Shown piece by piece: positions 8,966 through 18,858 of a DNA stretch of 64,000 nucleotides (position 1 is its first letter; each line of letters begins with the position of its first letter). The DNA is from Arthrobacter sp. B1805 (GTDB taxonomy: Bacteria; Actinomycetota; Actinomycetes; Actinomycetales; Micrococcaceae): contig NZ_PJIQ01000003.1 of the NCBI RefSeq assembly GCF_002929745.1, forward strand, positions 186,001-250,000. Reading direction: 5' to 3'. The notes under the pieces are model-generated. The model saw only the letters and a list, made by a program, of their open reading frames with translations, did no database searches and was not told where the DNA came from. The position numbers and the translations under genes were made by a program.

Positions 8966-9958
8966 CTACTTGTCCTCGGGGGTCGTGGCGCTGGTGGAGG
9001 GGTGGTCGGGCGTGAGGGTGTCTGCCATCAGCGTCACGAGATCGTAGGCGACATGCGATGCCGCGACGCCCGTGAGCTCGGCATGATCGTAGGCGGGGGC
9101 CACCTCGACGACATCGGCGCCCACGAGGTTCAGGCCGCGCAGTCCGCGCAGGATCTCGAGCAGTTCGCGGCTCGTGATGCCACCCGCCTCCGGCGTGCCG
9201 GTACCCGGAGCGTGTGCCGGATCGAGGACGTCGATGTCCACCGAGACGTAGAGGGGACGGTTCCCGATACGGGTGCGCAGCTTGTCGACGACCTCGTCGA
9301 CGCCCTGGCGGTAGACGTCGGAGGAGGTCACGATGCCGAACCCGAAACGGCGGTCGTCCTCGAGGTCCCGCACACCGTACAGGGGCCCGCGCGTGCCGAC
9401 GTGGGAGATGGCCTCGGTGTCGAGGATGCCCTCTTCGACGGCGCGGCGGAACGGAGTGCCGTGGGTGTATTCCGCGCCGAAGTACGTGTCCCAGGTGTCG
9501 AGGTGGGCGTCGAAATGCAGCATCGCAACGGGAGATCCTGCGCGTTCCGATGCCGCGCGCAGGAGGGGCAGGGCGATGGTGTGGTCACCGCCGAGGGTCA
9601 CGAGGCGCGCACCGTCCGCTGTGAGGTCCAGCGCATTCTGCTGCACCGTCTCGATCGCCTCGTTGATGTTGAAGGGATTGACGGCCATGTCCCCGGCGTC
9701 GGCCACCTGCACGCGCTCGAACGGCGAGACGTCGAGCGCCGGATTGTAGGGCCTCAGGAGGCGCGAGGCCTCCCGGATGTGGTTGCCGCCGAAGCGGGCT
9801 CCGGGCCGGTAGGACACTCCCGAGTCGAAGGGCACGCCCACGACGGCGATGTCGGCTCGGCCCACCTGGTCGAGGCGCGGCAGACGGGCGAAGGTGGCCG
9901 CTCCCGCGTAGCGGGGGATGCGGGAGGAGTCGATTGGCCCCAGGTGGCCGCCTCCCAT
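8966..9958 (-). CDS. Ureohydrolase (agmatinase/guanidinobutyrase family)
   Basis: Binuclear manganese hydrolase that should split a guanidino compound into amine and urea. All metal motifs are present: [16 protein letters not shown] and SVDIDVLDP. The start used is the ATG at 9958, preceded by GGAAGAA; a TTG at 10018 would add 20 residues but has no ribosome site. The substrate (agmatine, 4-guanidinobutyrate or another) cannot be told from sequence; the coupled ThDP enzyme favours guanidinobutyrate. 330 residues, usual for the family. First gene of a two-gene operon. Confidence 0.88.
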   Translation of the reverse strand: MGGGHLGPIDSSRIPRYAGAATFARLPRLDQVGRADIAVVGVPFDSGVSYRPGARFGGNHIREASRLLRPYNPALDVSPFERVQVADAGDMAVNPFNINEAIETVQQNALDLTADGARLVTLGGDHTIALPLLRAASERAGSPVAMLHFDAHLDTWDTYFGAEYTHGTPFRRAVEEGILDTEAISHVGTRGPLYGVRDLEDDRRFGFGIVTSSDVYRQGVDEVVDKLRTRIGNRPLYVSVDIDVLDPAHAPGTGTPEAGGITSRELLEILRGLRGLNLVGADVVEVAPAYDHAELTGVAASHVAYDLVTLMADTLTPDHPSTSATTPEDK

Positions 9959-10169
9959 GACGCGCAGTTCTTCCACAGCTTCTTTCCCGTCCGGGCCCGC
10001 CAGAGCGAAGTTGCCCAATATGCATCAAAGGTTTTGCACAAGGCTATTCGCGGGCGTGGAGCCGGTCAAGGATCAGGGTCACCCGAAGGGTTTTCACCCG
10101 CGAAGAACGAGGCATCAAGGAAGCGTAAAGACGGGCAGTAGGCCCACCGGTGAGTCCTAGCGTGGTGCT

Positions 10170-12122
10170 GTGACCTCCTCTGTACGCATCCAGCCACGTG
10201 TGCCGACGCGGCAGCGGGGCAGCAAGCGCCTCGAGCGCTGGCTGCTCAACGAGTCCAGCCGGCCCACCGCCCACCAGCCCGAGCAGGATCGGACGCAGCC
10301 GTGGTGGAAGGTCATGTGCCTGACCGGCGTCGACTACTTCTCGACCCTCGGCTACCAGCCTGCCATCGCTGCCGCCGCGGCCGAGGTCCTCTCGCCCCTC
10401 GCGACCCTCATCCTGGTCGCCGTGACACTCTTCGGAGCGCTCCCGGTCTACAAGCGTGTCGCTTCGGAGAGCCCCCGGGGTGAGGGCTCCATCGCGATGC
10501 TCGAGAAGCTGCTGCCGAAGTGGCGCGGCAAGATCTTCGTGTTGGTGCTCCTGGGGTTCGCCGCAACGAGCTTCCTGATCACGATGACCCTGTCCGCGGC
10601 CGACGCGAGTGCGCACCTGGTGGAGAACCCCTTCGCCCCGGCCTGGCTCCATGGCCAGGAAGTCCTCATCACAGTGGTGTTCCTCGGCCTTCTGTCCGCC
10701 GTCTTCCTGCGGGGTTTCCGCGAGGCCATCGGCATCGCAGTGGCCCTCGTCGCGGTATTCCTCCTGCTCAACCTGATCGTCGTCGTCGTGTCCGCGGTGC
10801 AGATCGCCGGACAGGGCGGACTCGTGGAGGACTGGTGGACGGCCCTCACCACGCAGCACGGCAACCCGCTCGTCATGGTGGGACTGGCCGTGCTGATCTT
10901 CCCGCGCCTCGCCCTCGGCCTCTCGGGCTTCGAGACCGGCGTCGTCGTCATGCCGCAGATCGACGGCAGGCCGGGAGATACCGAGCAGAACCCCGCGGGC
11001 CGGATCGCGGGCGCACACAAGCTCCTCACGACGGCCGCCCTCGTCATGAGCGGCTTCCTCATCACCTCCAGTTTCGTGACAACGCTGCTCATCCCCGCGG
11101 AGGCGTTCGAGGAGGGCGGCCCCGCCAACGGCCGCGCGCTGGCATACCTCGCGCACCTGTACCTGGGTGACGCGTTCGGAACGGTGTACGACCTCTCCAC
11201 CGTCGGTATCCTCTGGTTCGCCGGGGCATCCGCCATGACGGGCCTGCTGAACCTGGTGCCGCGGTACCTGCCGCGGTACGGCATGGCACCGGCCTGGGCG
11301 AAGGCCGTCCGCCCCCTCGTGCTGGTGATCACGCTGATCGCCATCCTCGTCACGTTCTTCTTCCGCGCCGACGTCGAGGCGCAGGGCGGCGCCTACGCCA
11401 CCGGGGTCCTCGCCCTCATCACCTCCGCGTCGGTGGCTGTCACACTGTCGGCCCACCGCAAGCACCAGCGCGGCAGGACCCTCGGGTTCGGCGTCGCGAC
11501 CGCCGTCTTCGTCCTGACGACGGCGGTCAACATGATCGAAAGGCCGGATGGCCTCAAGATCGCCACGTGCTTCATCCTCGGCATCATCGTCATCTCGTTC
11601 ATCTCCCGCTCCCGGAGGGCGTTCGAGCTGCGGGCGACGAGCATCCGGATGGACGAGCTGGCGCTGTCCTTCGTCAGCTCACAGGACGACGGCGACATCC
11701 TGCTGATCGCCCACGAACCGAAGCGGCTCTCAAGCTCGGCCTACCGCCACAAGCTCCAGCACGCGTGCGCGGTCTCCCACTTCCCGGCCCCGGCCAGACC
11801 CCTGTTCATCGAGGTGACCGTCGACGACTCGTCCGACTTCGAGACCGAGTTGCTGGTCCGCGGTGTCGTGCGCCATGGCTACCGTGTCCTCGAGGTGCAC
11901 AGTTCCAACGTGCCGAACACCATCGCAGCGGTCATGCTGCACATCCGCGACATCACCGGGCTCATGCCGCACGTGTACTTCCGCTGGACCGAAGGCGATC
12001 CGGTCGCGAACCTCTTCAAGTTCCTGTTCACGGGCGAGGGTGAGATCGCCCCGGTGACGCGCGAGGTCCTGCGTGCCGCGGAACCGGACGTCACCAAGCG
12101 ACCCTGGGTGCACGTCGGCTGA
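10170..12122 (+). CDS. APC-superfamily transporter with cytosolic C-terminal domain
   Basis: 650-residue membrane protein with about 12 hydrophobic segments between residues 50 and 480, opening with [16 protein letters not shown], then a soluble C-terminal region of about 165 residues. The N-terminal pattern recalls the KimA group of potassium/amino-acid permeases (resemblance by eye). The GTG start has no clear ribosome site. It lies divergently from the ureohydrolase operon, so it may import a guanidino compound or amino acid, but a potassium transporter with a regulatory domain is equally plausible. Confidence 0.78.
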   Translation: MTSSVRIQPRVPTRQRGSKRLERWLLNESSRPTAHQPEQDRTQPWWKVMCLTGVDYFSTLGYQPAIAAAAAEVLSPLATLILVAVTLFGALPVYKRVASESPRGEGSIAMLEKLLPKWRGKIFVLVLLGFAATSFLITMTLSAADASAHLVENPFAPAWLHGQEVLITVVFLGLLSAVFLRGFREAIGIAVALVAVFLLLNLIVVVVSAVQIAGQGGLVEDWWTALTTQHGNPLVMVGLAVLIFPRLALGLSGFETGVVVMPQIDGRPGDTEQNPAGRIAGAHKLLTTAALVMSGFLITSSFVTTLLIPAEAFEEGGPANGRALAYLAHLYLGDAFGTVYDLSTVGILWFAGASAMTGLLNLVPRYLPRYGMAPAWAKAVRPLVLVITLIAILVTFFFRADVEAQGGAYATGVLALITSASVAVTLSAHRKHQRGRTLGFGVATAVFVLTTAVNMIERPDGLKIATCFILGIIVISFISRSRRAFELRATSIRMDELALSFVSSQDDGDILLIAHEPKRLSSSAYRHKLQHACAVSHFPAPARPLFIEVTVDDSSDFETELLVRGVVRHGYRVLEVHSSNVPNTIAAVMLHIRDITGLMPHVYFRWTEGDPVANLFKFLFTGEGEIAPVTREVLRAAEPDVTKRPWVHVG

Positions 12123-12128
12123 GCGCCC

Positions 12129-12707
12129 CTACTTGCCGGAGGCGGCGGGCACGAGGGTCCACAGGACGACGGCCTCGCGCCCGTCCGGGTTGAGCCACGT
12201 GTGCGGCTCGCGGCCCGGGAAGGTCACCGTGTCCCCCGCCTCGAGCTCGTAGCGGTCATTGGAGAAGACGAGCACGAAGCGGCCCTCGACGACGTGCAGG
12301 GTCTCCACCTCGCAATCCACCGAGTAGAGCTCGTCCTCGCCACGGCCGTATGGTTCGACGACGGCGCGGATCATCTGCAGGCGCCGCTCGGACCGGGCCG
12401 TGACGAGCCGCTCGTTGATGCCCTGCCCACCGAGGCTGATGCGCGGCGCCTCGGCCAGGCGCGTCAGATGCGTCTCCGGCACCAGGAAGAGGTCCCCGAT
12501 GGAGATCGAGAGCACCTGGCACAGCGTCACGAGCGATGCGACGGACGGGGACGTGAGGTCCCTCTCCACTCGACTGAGGAAGCCCTTGGTGAGGCCTGTC
12601 GACTCCGCGACCTGTTCGATGGTCATGCGCTGCGACTGTCGCGCCGCGCGGATGCGGGATCCGATGGCGACCGGCGCATTGGTCGGCTCGACGGGCAGGG
12701 CCTTCAT
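12129..12707 (-). CDS. XRE-family regulator with C-terminal cupin domain
   Basis: 192-residue transcription factor. Residues about 15-70 form a helix-turn-helix (IRAARQSQRMTIEQVAESTG, then FLSRVERDLTSPSVASL); residues about 105-190 form a cupin 2 barrel with the motif GDTVTFPGREPHTW. Such proteins sense small metabolites, often amines. It sits between the APC permease and the symporter, so it probably controls the guanidino/amine locus. The divergent 170-bp gap towards the symporter is the likely target. Confidence 0.88.
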   Translation of the reverse strand: MKALPVEPTNAPVAIGSRIRAARQSQRMTIEQVAESTGLTKGFLSRVERDLTSPSVASLVTLCQVLSISIGDLFLVPETHLTRLAEAPRISLGGQGINERLVTARSERRLQMIRAVVEPYGRGEDELYSVDCEVETLHVVEGRFVLVFSNDRYELEAGDTVTFPGREPHTWLNPDGREAVVLWTLVPAASGK

Positions 12708-12878
12708 GGTTGTCCTCTCTCACGGCGTCCCGCGAAAGCCTATCCGTCACAGGGCGAACATCGGGTCGTCACATGAGCTTGCCATGATTGACCCGTGACG
12801 ACGGTCACCAGTAGCTTACGGAGCAACAATAGTTGCCTCGGAGACATCGAAGCCCGGGCGCGGACCAGAGGATTCTTC

Positions 12879-14375
12879 ATGCAAGCACTCAACATCGCCA
12901 TCGTGGTGGCGTATCTCGTCGCCATGCTCGGCTTCGGGTGGTGGGGCAAGTCCCGCACCCGGAACGCCAGCGACTACCTCGTCGCCGGCCGGCGCCTCGG
13001 CCCGTTCCTGTACACCGGGACCATGGCCGCCGTCGTCCTCGGCGGTGCTTCGACGGTCGGCGGAGTGGGCCTCGGCTACCAGTACGGCATCTCCGGGATG
13101 TGGCTCGTCGTCGCCATCGGTACCGGCGTGCTGCTGCTCAGCCTGCTGTTCGCGCCCACGATCCAGAGACTGAAGATCTACACGGTGTCCCAGATGCTGA
13201 CCCTGCGGTACGGCCACCGGGCCACCCGGGTCTCGGGCATCGTCATGCTGGCCTACACGCTCATGCTGTGCGCGACGTCCACCGGCGCCTACGCGACCAT
13301 CTTCGTCGTGCTCTTCGGCTGGGACCGCGCGCTGTCCATCGCGGTCGGTGGCGTGATCGTCCTGATCTACTCCACGATCGGCGGAATGTGGTCCATCACG
13401 CTGGCCGACATGGCGCAGTTCGTCATCAAGACCATCGGCGTCTTCGCCCTCATGCTCCCCTTCTCGCTCGCAGCAGCCGGTGGCTTCGATGGGATCGCCG
13501 AGCGAGCGGGCGACGAGTTCTTCAGCATCACGGGCATCGGCGCCCAGAGCATCATCACGTACTTCGTCGTCTACACGCTCGGACTGCTGATCGGCCAGGA
13601 CATCTGGCAGCGCGTGTTCACCTCGCGGACGCCCGAGATCGCCCGCTGGGGCGGTTCGGCGGCCGGGATCTACTGCATCCTCTACGGCGTCGCCGGTGCC
13701 GTCATCGGCATGAGTGCAAGCGTGATCCTCCCCGCGATCGAGTCACGCGACGACGTCTACGCGGACGTCGCCCTCAACGTGCTCCCGATCGGCGTCGGCG
13801 GCCTCGTCCTCGCGGCGGCCGTCGCTGCCATGATGTCGACGGCTTCCGGTGCCCTGATCGCCGCGGCCACTGTCGCCCGGACCGACGTCGTCCCCTTCGT
13901 CGCCGGCTGGTTCGGCCGCGGCACCGAGGAGCGTGAGGCGTCCGACGACGGCGTGGCGTCGAGCCGCTGGTGGGTCCTCGGCCTCGGAGTCGTCACCATC
14001 GCCCTCGCCGTCGTCGTCCAGGACGTCGTCGCAGCCCTGACGATCGCCTACGACATCCTCGTGGGCGGCCTTCTCGTCGCGATCCTCGGCGGCCTCGTCT
14101 GGCGCCGCGGCAACGGCATCGGAGCGGGGGCGTCCATGGCCGCGGGCACGCTGGTCACGCTCGGCACCATGGCGTACCTCGAGGCGACGGCCGAGAACCG
14201 GTACGACGGCATCTACGCGAACGAGCCGATCTACTTCGGCCTGATCGTGTCCGCGATGGTGTACGTCGTCGTGTCCGTCGCGACGCGCCCCACGGACGGC
14301 GCCGTCATGGCCGCCTGGGACCGGCGCGTCGCCGGCGAGGTACCGGACGACGTCCCCGTCCAGGCGGGGCACTGA
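12879..14375 (+). CDS. Sodium:solute symporter (SSS family)
   Basis: 498-residue permease with about 13 membrane segments. The N-terminus shows the SSS pattern (LGFGWWGKSRTRNASDYLVAGR) followed by GGASTVGGVGLGYQYGISGMW. Start chosen at 12879, where AGAGGA lies 6 bases upstream; the open frame extends to 12795. Likely a sodium-driven uptake system for the substrate of the neighbouring ThDP/ureohydrolase pathway, controlled by the divergent XRE-cupin protein. The substrate is inferred from context only. Confidence 0.87.
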   Translation: MQALNIAIVVAYLVAMLGFGWWGKSRTRNASDYLVAGRRLGPFLYTGTMAAVVLGGASTVGGVGLGYQYGISGMWLVVAIGTGVLLLSLLFAPTIQRLKIYTVSQMLTLRYGHRATRVSGIVMLAYTLMLCATSTGAYATIFVVLFGWDRALSIAVGGVIVLIYSTIGGMWSITLADMAQFVIKTIGVFALMLPFSLAAAGGFDGIAERAGDEFFSITGIGAQSIITYFVVYTLGLLIGQDIWQRVFTSRTPEIARWGGSAAGIYCILYGVAGAVIGMSASVILPAIESRDDVYADVALNVLPIGVGGLVLAAAVAAMMSTASGALIAAATVARTDVVPFVAGWFGRGTEEREASDDGVASSRWWVLGLGVVTIALAVVVQDVVAALTIAYDILVGGLLVAILGGLVWRRGNGIGAGASMAAGTLVTLGTMAYLEATAENRYDGIYANEPIYFGLIVSAMVYVVVSVATRPTDGAVMAAWDRRVAGEVPDDVPVQAGH

Positions 14376-14402
14376 CCCCGACCGCCGTCCCGGCGAGCGC
14401 CG

Positions 14403-15725
14403 TCAGCGCTCGGTGACGGACGAGCCTCCCGTGCGGGGGTCGTGGTCGTCCTCACGGGCGCTGTCACCTTCGACCCGGCGCTCCTGGGTGCCGGGCCGGT
14501 CCACTGCTTCCTCGACGGCCACGGCAGCTGCAGCCAACGCGGCGTCCTGCTCCTCCTTCGGCGTCGAGCTGAGCCCGTGGCCGGTCTCGTCGAGCGCAGT
14601 CTGCCTCTCCGCCGCGGCCACCTCCTCGTCGGTGATGCTCTCGTCGCTCTCCTGGTTCCAGGCCTTGATGGCGGCCCAGGTCACGGCGGCGACCGGCACG
14701 GAGAGGATCGCGCCGATGATGCCCGCCAGGATGGTGCCGGCCGTCAGGGCGACCAGGATCACGAGGGCGTGGACCTGCAGCGTGCGGCCCATGACCACGG
14801 GCTGCAGGAAGTTCCCCTCGAGCTGGTTGACCACGACGACGGCGATGATCACCATGAGCGCCACGAACGGGCCGTTCGCCACGAGGGCGATCAGGGCCGC
14901 GAGGACGCCCGCCAGCGTCGCGCCGACGAGCGGGATGAACGCGCCGATGAACACGATCGCGGCCAGCGGGAGCGCGAGCGGCACCCCCAGGAAGAACAGG
15001 GCGAGCCCGATGAAGACCGAATCGACGAGTGCCACGATGGCTGTGCCCCGCACGTAGCCGCCGAGGACCGCCATGCTGTTGTAGCCCACGCGGCGGGCCT
15101 TGACGAGTCGCCTGCCCTTGAACGCGCGGAGCATGAAGGCCCAGATCTTCTCGCCGTCCTTGAGGAAGAAGAACAGGATGACCACCATGAGCAGCGCACC
15201 GGCGAAGAAGTTGCCCGCCGCGCTGAGGCCCGAGATAGCACCCGCACCGGCGGTACTGCTGGTGGCGAAGTCGATCACCCAGTCCCGCGCCTGCTGGATC
15301 TGGGCGTCGTCGATCGGGATCGGGCCATTCTGAGCGAAGGCGTAGAGCTTGTCGAATCCCTCCGTGGCACTCGATGCGAGCTCATCCGCCTGCCCGACGA
15401 CGGCGAAGACGATACCGGTGATCAGCCCACCGAAGACCAGGAGGAGCAGCAGGAAGGAGACGGTGGTGGCCGTGGTCGGTCCCCAGCCCTTGCGCCGCAA
15501 CCAGTTCACGAAAGGCCCGATCGCGGCCGCGAGGATGAGCGCCAGAAGCATCGGGATCACCACGAGCCGCACCTGGATGAGCGCATAGACGGCCACGACC
15601 GCCAGCACCAGGAGCAGGAGCACCTGGGCGGCGCGGATGCTGGCGGTCCCGAGGCTGTCACGCCACGGGCCCTCGTGGGCGGCGGAGGCCTCCGCCCGGA
15701 TGTTCGTCTGCGGGAGATGGGTCAT
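14403..15725 (-). CDS. AI-2E family transporter (PerM-like)
   Basis: 440-residue membrane protein of the AI-2E/PerM group: paired N-terminal helices, a soluble loop, then several helices with the conserved block GAFIPLVGATLAGVLAALIAL and NQLEGNFLQPVVMG. The C-terminal tail (after WNQESDESI) is long, acidic and Gln/Glu-rich. The family includes quorum-signal exporters and Na+/H+ antiporters, so the substrate is open. Its ATG overlaps the stop of the upstream acyl-CoA ligase (ATGA), so the two are translated together. Confidence 0.88.
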   Translation of the reverse strand: MTHLPQTNIRAEASAAHEGPWRDSLGTASIRAAQVLLLLVLAVVAVYALIQVRLVVIPMLLALILAAAIGPFVNWLRRKGWGPTTATTVSFLLLLLVFGGLITGIVFAVVGQADELASSATEGFDKLYAFAQNGPIPIDDAQIQQARDWVIDFATSSTAGAGAISGLSAAGNFFAGALLMVVILFFFLKDGEKIWAFMLRAFKGRRLVKARRVGYNSMAVLGGYVRGTAIVALVDSVFIGLALFFLGVPLALPLAAIVFIGAFIPLVGATLAGVLAALIALVANGPFVALMVIIAVVVVNQLEGNFLQPVVMGRTLQVHALVILVALTAGTILAGIIGAILSVPVAAVTWAAIKAWNQESDESITDEEVAAAERQTALDETGHGLSSTPKEEQDAALAAAAVAVEEAVDRPGTQERRVEGDSAREDDHDPRTGGSSVTER

Positions 15726-17452
15726 CGACTGTCACCTTTTCCTTTGGCACCGAGGCCGTCGTTGAGCAATTGCGTGCGCACCTCGCGCCGCAGGACCTTG
15801 CCGATCAGGGAGCGGGGAAGGTCCTCCGCCTGCACGATGACGCGGGGAACCTTGTAGGCGGCGAGCGCTTCGCGACAGTGGGAGCGCAGGCCCTCGACGT
15901 CGAGGGTCGTGCCGGGAGCGAGGACGACGACGGCGGCGACGTCCTCGCCTCCGCCCTCGCGGGGCAACCCGACGACGGCCGCGTCCGCGACGCCGGGGTA
16001 CGTCCGCAGGGTGTCCTCCACCTCCGAGGGCGCGACGTTGAAGCCACCTGTGATGATGAGTTCCTTGATCCGGTCGACGATCGTGATGAAGCAGTCCTCG
16101 TCCATGCGGACGATGTCGCCCGTGCGGAACCACCCGCCGTCGAGCAGTGCCGCGTGCGTCTCGTCCGGTTTCCGCCAGTACCCCTGGAACACCTGCGGTC
16201 CGCGGATGAGCAACTCCCCCGCCTCACCAGGTTCCCGGTCCCGGTCCGTGTCCTCGGGATCGACGATGCGGACGTCTGTGCCGGGGAACGGGACCCCGAC
16301 GGTGCCGGGGCGCCGCGTCGGTCCGATGGGGTTGCCGGCTGCGACGGGCGACGTCTCGGTCAGCCCGTAGCCTTCGATCAGATAGCCGCCCGTCGCCGCC
16401 TCCCAGGTCCGCACCGTCGATTGCGGCAGGTTCATCGCACCGGAGATGGCGAAGCGGATGCTGCTGAGGTCTGCACCTCGCTCCGCAGCGCCTGCCGCAA
16501 GCCGCTCGTAGATGGGCGGCACCGCGGGCAGGAAGGTCGGCGGACTCTTCCTCGCGGCATCGAGGACCAGTCCGACGTCGAACCGCGGGAACAGGACGAG
16601 CCTCGCGCCGATGCTCAGCGCGAAGGTCAGGCACAGCGTGAGTCCGTAGGCGTGGAACATCGGCAGGACGGCGTAGATCGTCTCGCGTCCGGCTTCGAGG
16701 CCCGGCACCCAGGCGCGCCCCTGGGCCGCGTTCGCGAGCAGGTTCCGGTGCGTGAGGATGGCGCCCTTCGGAACGCCCGTGGTACCGCTGGTGTACTGCA
16801 GGACCGCGGTGTCCTCCGGAGCGGGCCGTGGGTGACGTCGTGGCAGCGGCCTGTGGTGGACCAGCGCGCGCCAACCCACGACGTTCCGCGGACCGGTCAG
16901 CTTCTCGGTCGTCGTCAGCGCCGCCCGGGCCTCCCGGGCCGCGCGCACCGGGAGCTTCAGCGCCAGCCGGCGGGAGCGCGGCATCGCGCTGACGAGGTCC
17001 ACCGCCACGATCGCCGTCACCGGGATATCGGCGGGCAATTGCTGGACGCGCGGCACGACGCGGTCCCACACGATGGCGACCTTCGCCCCGTGGTCCTCGA
17101 ACTGGTGCCTGAGCTCACGGTCCGTGTACAGCGGGTTGTGCTCGACGACGATGGCGCCGAGGCGGAGCACGGCATGGAACGCGACGATGTGCTGCGGGCA
17201 GTTCGGAAGCACGAGCGCCACGCGGTCGCCCGCCACCACGCCGAGCGCGCGCAGGCCCGCCGCCGCCCGCGCCACGGCGTCGCCGAGCTCCCGGTAGGTC
17301 GTCGACGCCCCGAAGAACTCCAGGGCCCCTCCCCTGCCGTACGACGCGACCGATGCATCGAACAGGTCCGACAGCGTGCCCTCGGGCACGTCGAAGGTAG
17401 GGGACACACCGGGCGCGTAGCTCTCGACCCACGGTCGGGCTTGCAAATCCAT
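15722..17452 (-). CDS. Long-chain fatty-acid-CoA ligase (AMP-forming)
   Basis: 576-residue member of the adenylate-forming superfamily. Motifs: P-loop-like LQYTSGTTGVPKGAILTH, the A5 motif GYGLTETSP, and C-terminal GFNVAPSEVEDTL with the catalytic Lys near LIGKVLRRE. It should activate fatty acids via acyl-AMP for degradation or lipid synthesis. The start at 17452 fits the family length and has AGCAGG upstream; the frame is open to 17767 but that part overlaps the manganese riboswitch region and is non-coding on this strand. Overlaps the AI-2E gene. Confidence 0.9.
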   Translation of the reverse strand: MDLQARPWVESYAPGVSPTFDVPEGTLSDLFDASVASYGRGGALEFFGASTTYRELGDAVARAAAGLRALGVVAGDRVALVLPNCPQHIVAFHAVLRLGAIVVEHNPLYTDRELRHQFEDHGAKVAIVWDRVVPRVQQLPADIPVTAIVAVDLVSAMPRSRRLALKLPVRAAREARAALTTTEKLTGPRNVVGWRALVHHRPLPRRHPRPAPEDTAVLQYTSGTTGVPKGAILTHRNLLANAAQGRAWVPGLEAGRETIYAVLPMFHAYGLTLCLTFALSIGARLVLFPRFDVGLVLDAARKSPPTFLPAVPPIYERLAAGAAERGADLSSIRFAISGAMNLPQSTVRTWEAATGGYLIEGYGLTETSPVAAGNPIGPTRRPGTVGVPFPGTDVRIVDPEDTDRDREPGEAGELLIRGPQVFQGYWRKPDETHAALLDGGWFRTGDIVRMDEDCFITIVDRIKELIITGGFNVAPSEVEDTLRTYPGVADAAVVGLPREGGGEDVAAVVVLAPGTTLDVEGLRSHCREALAAYKVPRVIVQAEDLPRSLIGKVLRREVRTQLLNDGLGAKGKGDSR

Positions 17453-17571
17453 AAGCCTGCTTTCTGTTATCCGTTCGACTGTATCGCGGGTCGCCTGGTC
17501 GCGGTACTCGACGCACAGGGACGAGTGGTCGCTGAACCAGGGCCATCGACGCGATCCGGTAGGATAGTACG

Positions 17572-17676
17572 TCGAAGGGGAGTAGCTCCGCGTCCACAGG
17601 ACGTGCGGCCTGTCGACATACTGGCGCCACCGGCGCCCGGCAATCCACCGGTTCCACCGGCGAGCGAGACCTTCGG
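17572..17676 (+). promoter_or_regulatory. yybP-ykoY (manganese) riboswitch
   Basis: Conserved elements in order: GGGGAGTAGC (17577-17586), GTCGACATACTG (17612-17623) and GAGCGAGACCTTCG (17662-17675), closed by a basal helix in which CGAAGG (17574-17579) pairs with CCTTCG (17670-17675). This is the yybP-ykoY signature, an Mn2+ sensor that usually turns on exporters when manganese is high. It lies 85 bases before a VIT/CCC1 transporter. Confidence 0.9.
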
Positions 17677-17760
17677 CCGACTGAACGCCTCTGCGTCGCG
17701 GCCGAGGCCCTCCGCTTCGGACCACGGCGTGCAGTGGCACCGACCACCCGGAGCAGCCCC

Positions 17761-18858
17761 GTGACACCCCCCGAGCAGTCCCCCTCCCGCGACGACATCA
17801 GACGCTGGCGCCAGTACCTCGCCGACGAGCGGGCGGAAGCGTCCACCTATCGTGACCTTGCGCGGCGCAGGAAGGGGGAGGAGCGTGAGATCCTCCTCGG
17901 TCTCGCGGACGCCGAGGGACGCCACGAAGCGCACTGGCTCGCACTCCTCGGGGAGGACGAAGGCAGACCCCTTAGGCCCTCCCTCCGCAACAGGATGCTC
18001 GGATTGCTCGCCCGGCGCTTCGGGTCGGTCTTCGTGCTGGCCCTCGCACAGCGAGCGGAGAGCCGCTCCCCCTACGCGACGGATCCCTCGGCGACCAGCG
18101 CGATGGTGGCCGACGAGCAGATCCACGAGGAAGTGGTGCGCGGTCTTGCGACCCGCGGCCGCAACCGGCTGTCCGGCAATTTCCGGGCTGCCGTCTTCGG
18201 CGCCAACGACGGACTGGTCAGCAACCTCGCGCTGATCATGGGCATCGGTGCCACGGGGGTCTCCACCTCGTTCATCCTCTTCAGTGGGCTCGCCGGGCTG
18301 CTCGCCGGAGCCCTCTCGATGGGAGCGGGTGAGTACGTGTCCGTCCGCTCGCAACGGGAGCTGCTGTCTGCGACGCGCCCCACCCAGATCACCCTGACCG
18401 CCGCGAAGGAACTGGACATCGCCGCCAACGAGCTGGTGCTCGTGTATCGCGCCAGGGGCATGACGCCGGCGGCTGCCGAGCACCGGGCCGCCGAGCGGCT
18501 CGGCCTGTACAGCTGCGACTGCGACCCGAGCTTCTCCCTCCAGCCGGAGGAGGACGACGCCGTCGACGAGCACGAGGCCGTGGGCACCGGGCTGGGCGCA
18601 GCTGCTTCGAGCTTCTGCTTCTTCGCCTCGGGCGCCATCATCCCGGTGCTCCCCTACCTCCTCGGACTCAGCGGCACGGCGGCCGTCGTCGTCGCCTGTG
18701 TCCTCGTGGGCCTGGCACTGCTGGCCACCGGCGCCGTCGTCGGGCTGCTGTCCGGCGCGTCCCCGCTGCGGCTCGCGCTGCGGCAGCTGGCCATCGGTCT
18801 CGGCGCGGCCGCCGCGACCTATCTCCTCGGCCTGCTGTTCGGCACCTCGGTGGCCTAG
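17761..18858 (+). CDS. VIT/CCC1 family metal transporter with ferritin-like N-domain
   Basis: 365 residues. The N-terminal part (about 10-135) is a rubrerythrin/ferritin-like helix bundle with metal ligands in YLADERAEASTYRDL, EGRHEAHW and DEQIHEE. The C-terminal part (about 140-365) is the VIT1/CCC1 membrane domain, opening FRAAVFGANDGLVSNLALIMG, with further helices. Homologues move Fe2+ or Mn2+; the manganese riboswitch upstream argues for Mn2+ efflux here. The GTG at 17761 has GGAG 7 bases before it; a GTG at 17734 would add nine residues. Confidence 0.9.
   Translation: MTPPEQSPSRDDIRRWRQYLADERAEASTYRDLARRRKGEEREILLGLADAEGRHEAHWLALLGEDEGRPLRPSLRNRMLGLLARRFGSVFVLALAQRAESRSPYATDPSATSAMVADEQIHEEVVRGLATRGRNRLSGNFRAAVFGANDGLVSNLALIMGIGATGVSTSFILFSGLAGLLAGALSMGAGEYVSVRSQRELLSATRPTQITLTAAKELDIAANELVLVYRARGMTPAAAEHRAAERLGLYSCDCDPSFSLQPEEDDAVDEHEAVGTGLGAAASSFCFFASGAIIPVLPYLLGLSGTAAVVVACVLVGLALLATGAVVGLLSGASPLRLALRQLAIGLGAAAATYLLGLLFGTSVA

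Noticed and set aside
10044-11465. 473-residue open frame on minus strand
   Set aside because: Shadow of the APC permease.
14442-15857. 471-residue open frame on + strand
   Set aside because: Antisense of the AI-2E transporter; Arg/Asp/His-rich composition of a high-GC shadow frame.
15770-17764. 664-residue open frame on + strand
   Set aside because: Lies opposite the acyl-CoA ligase, which has full motifs.
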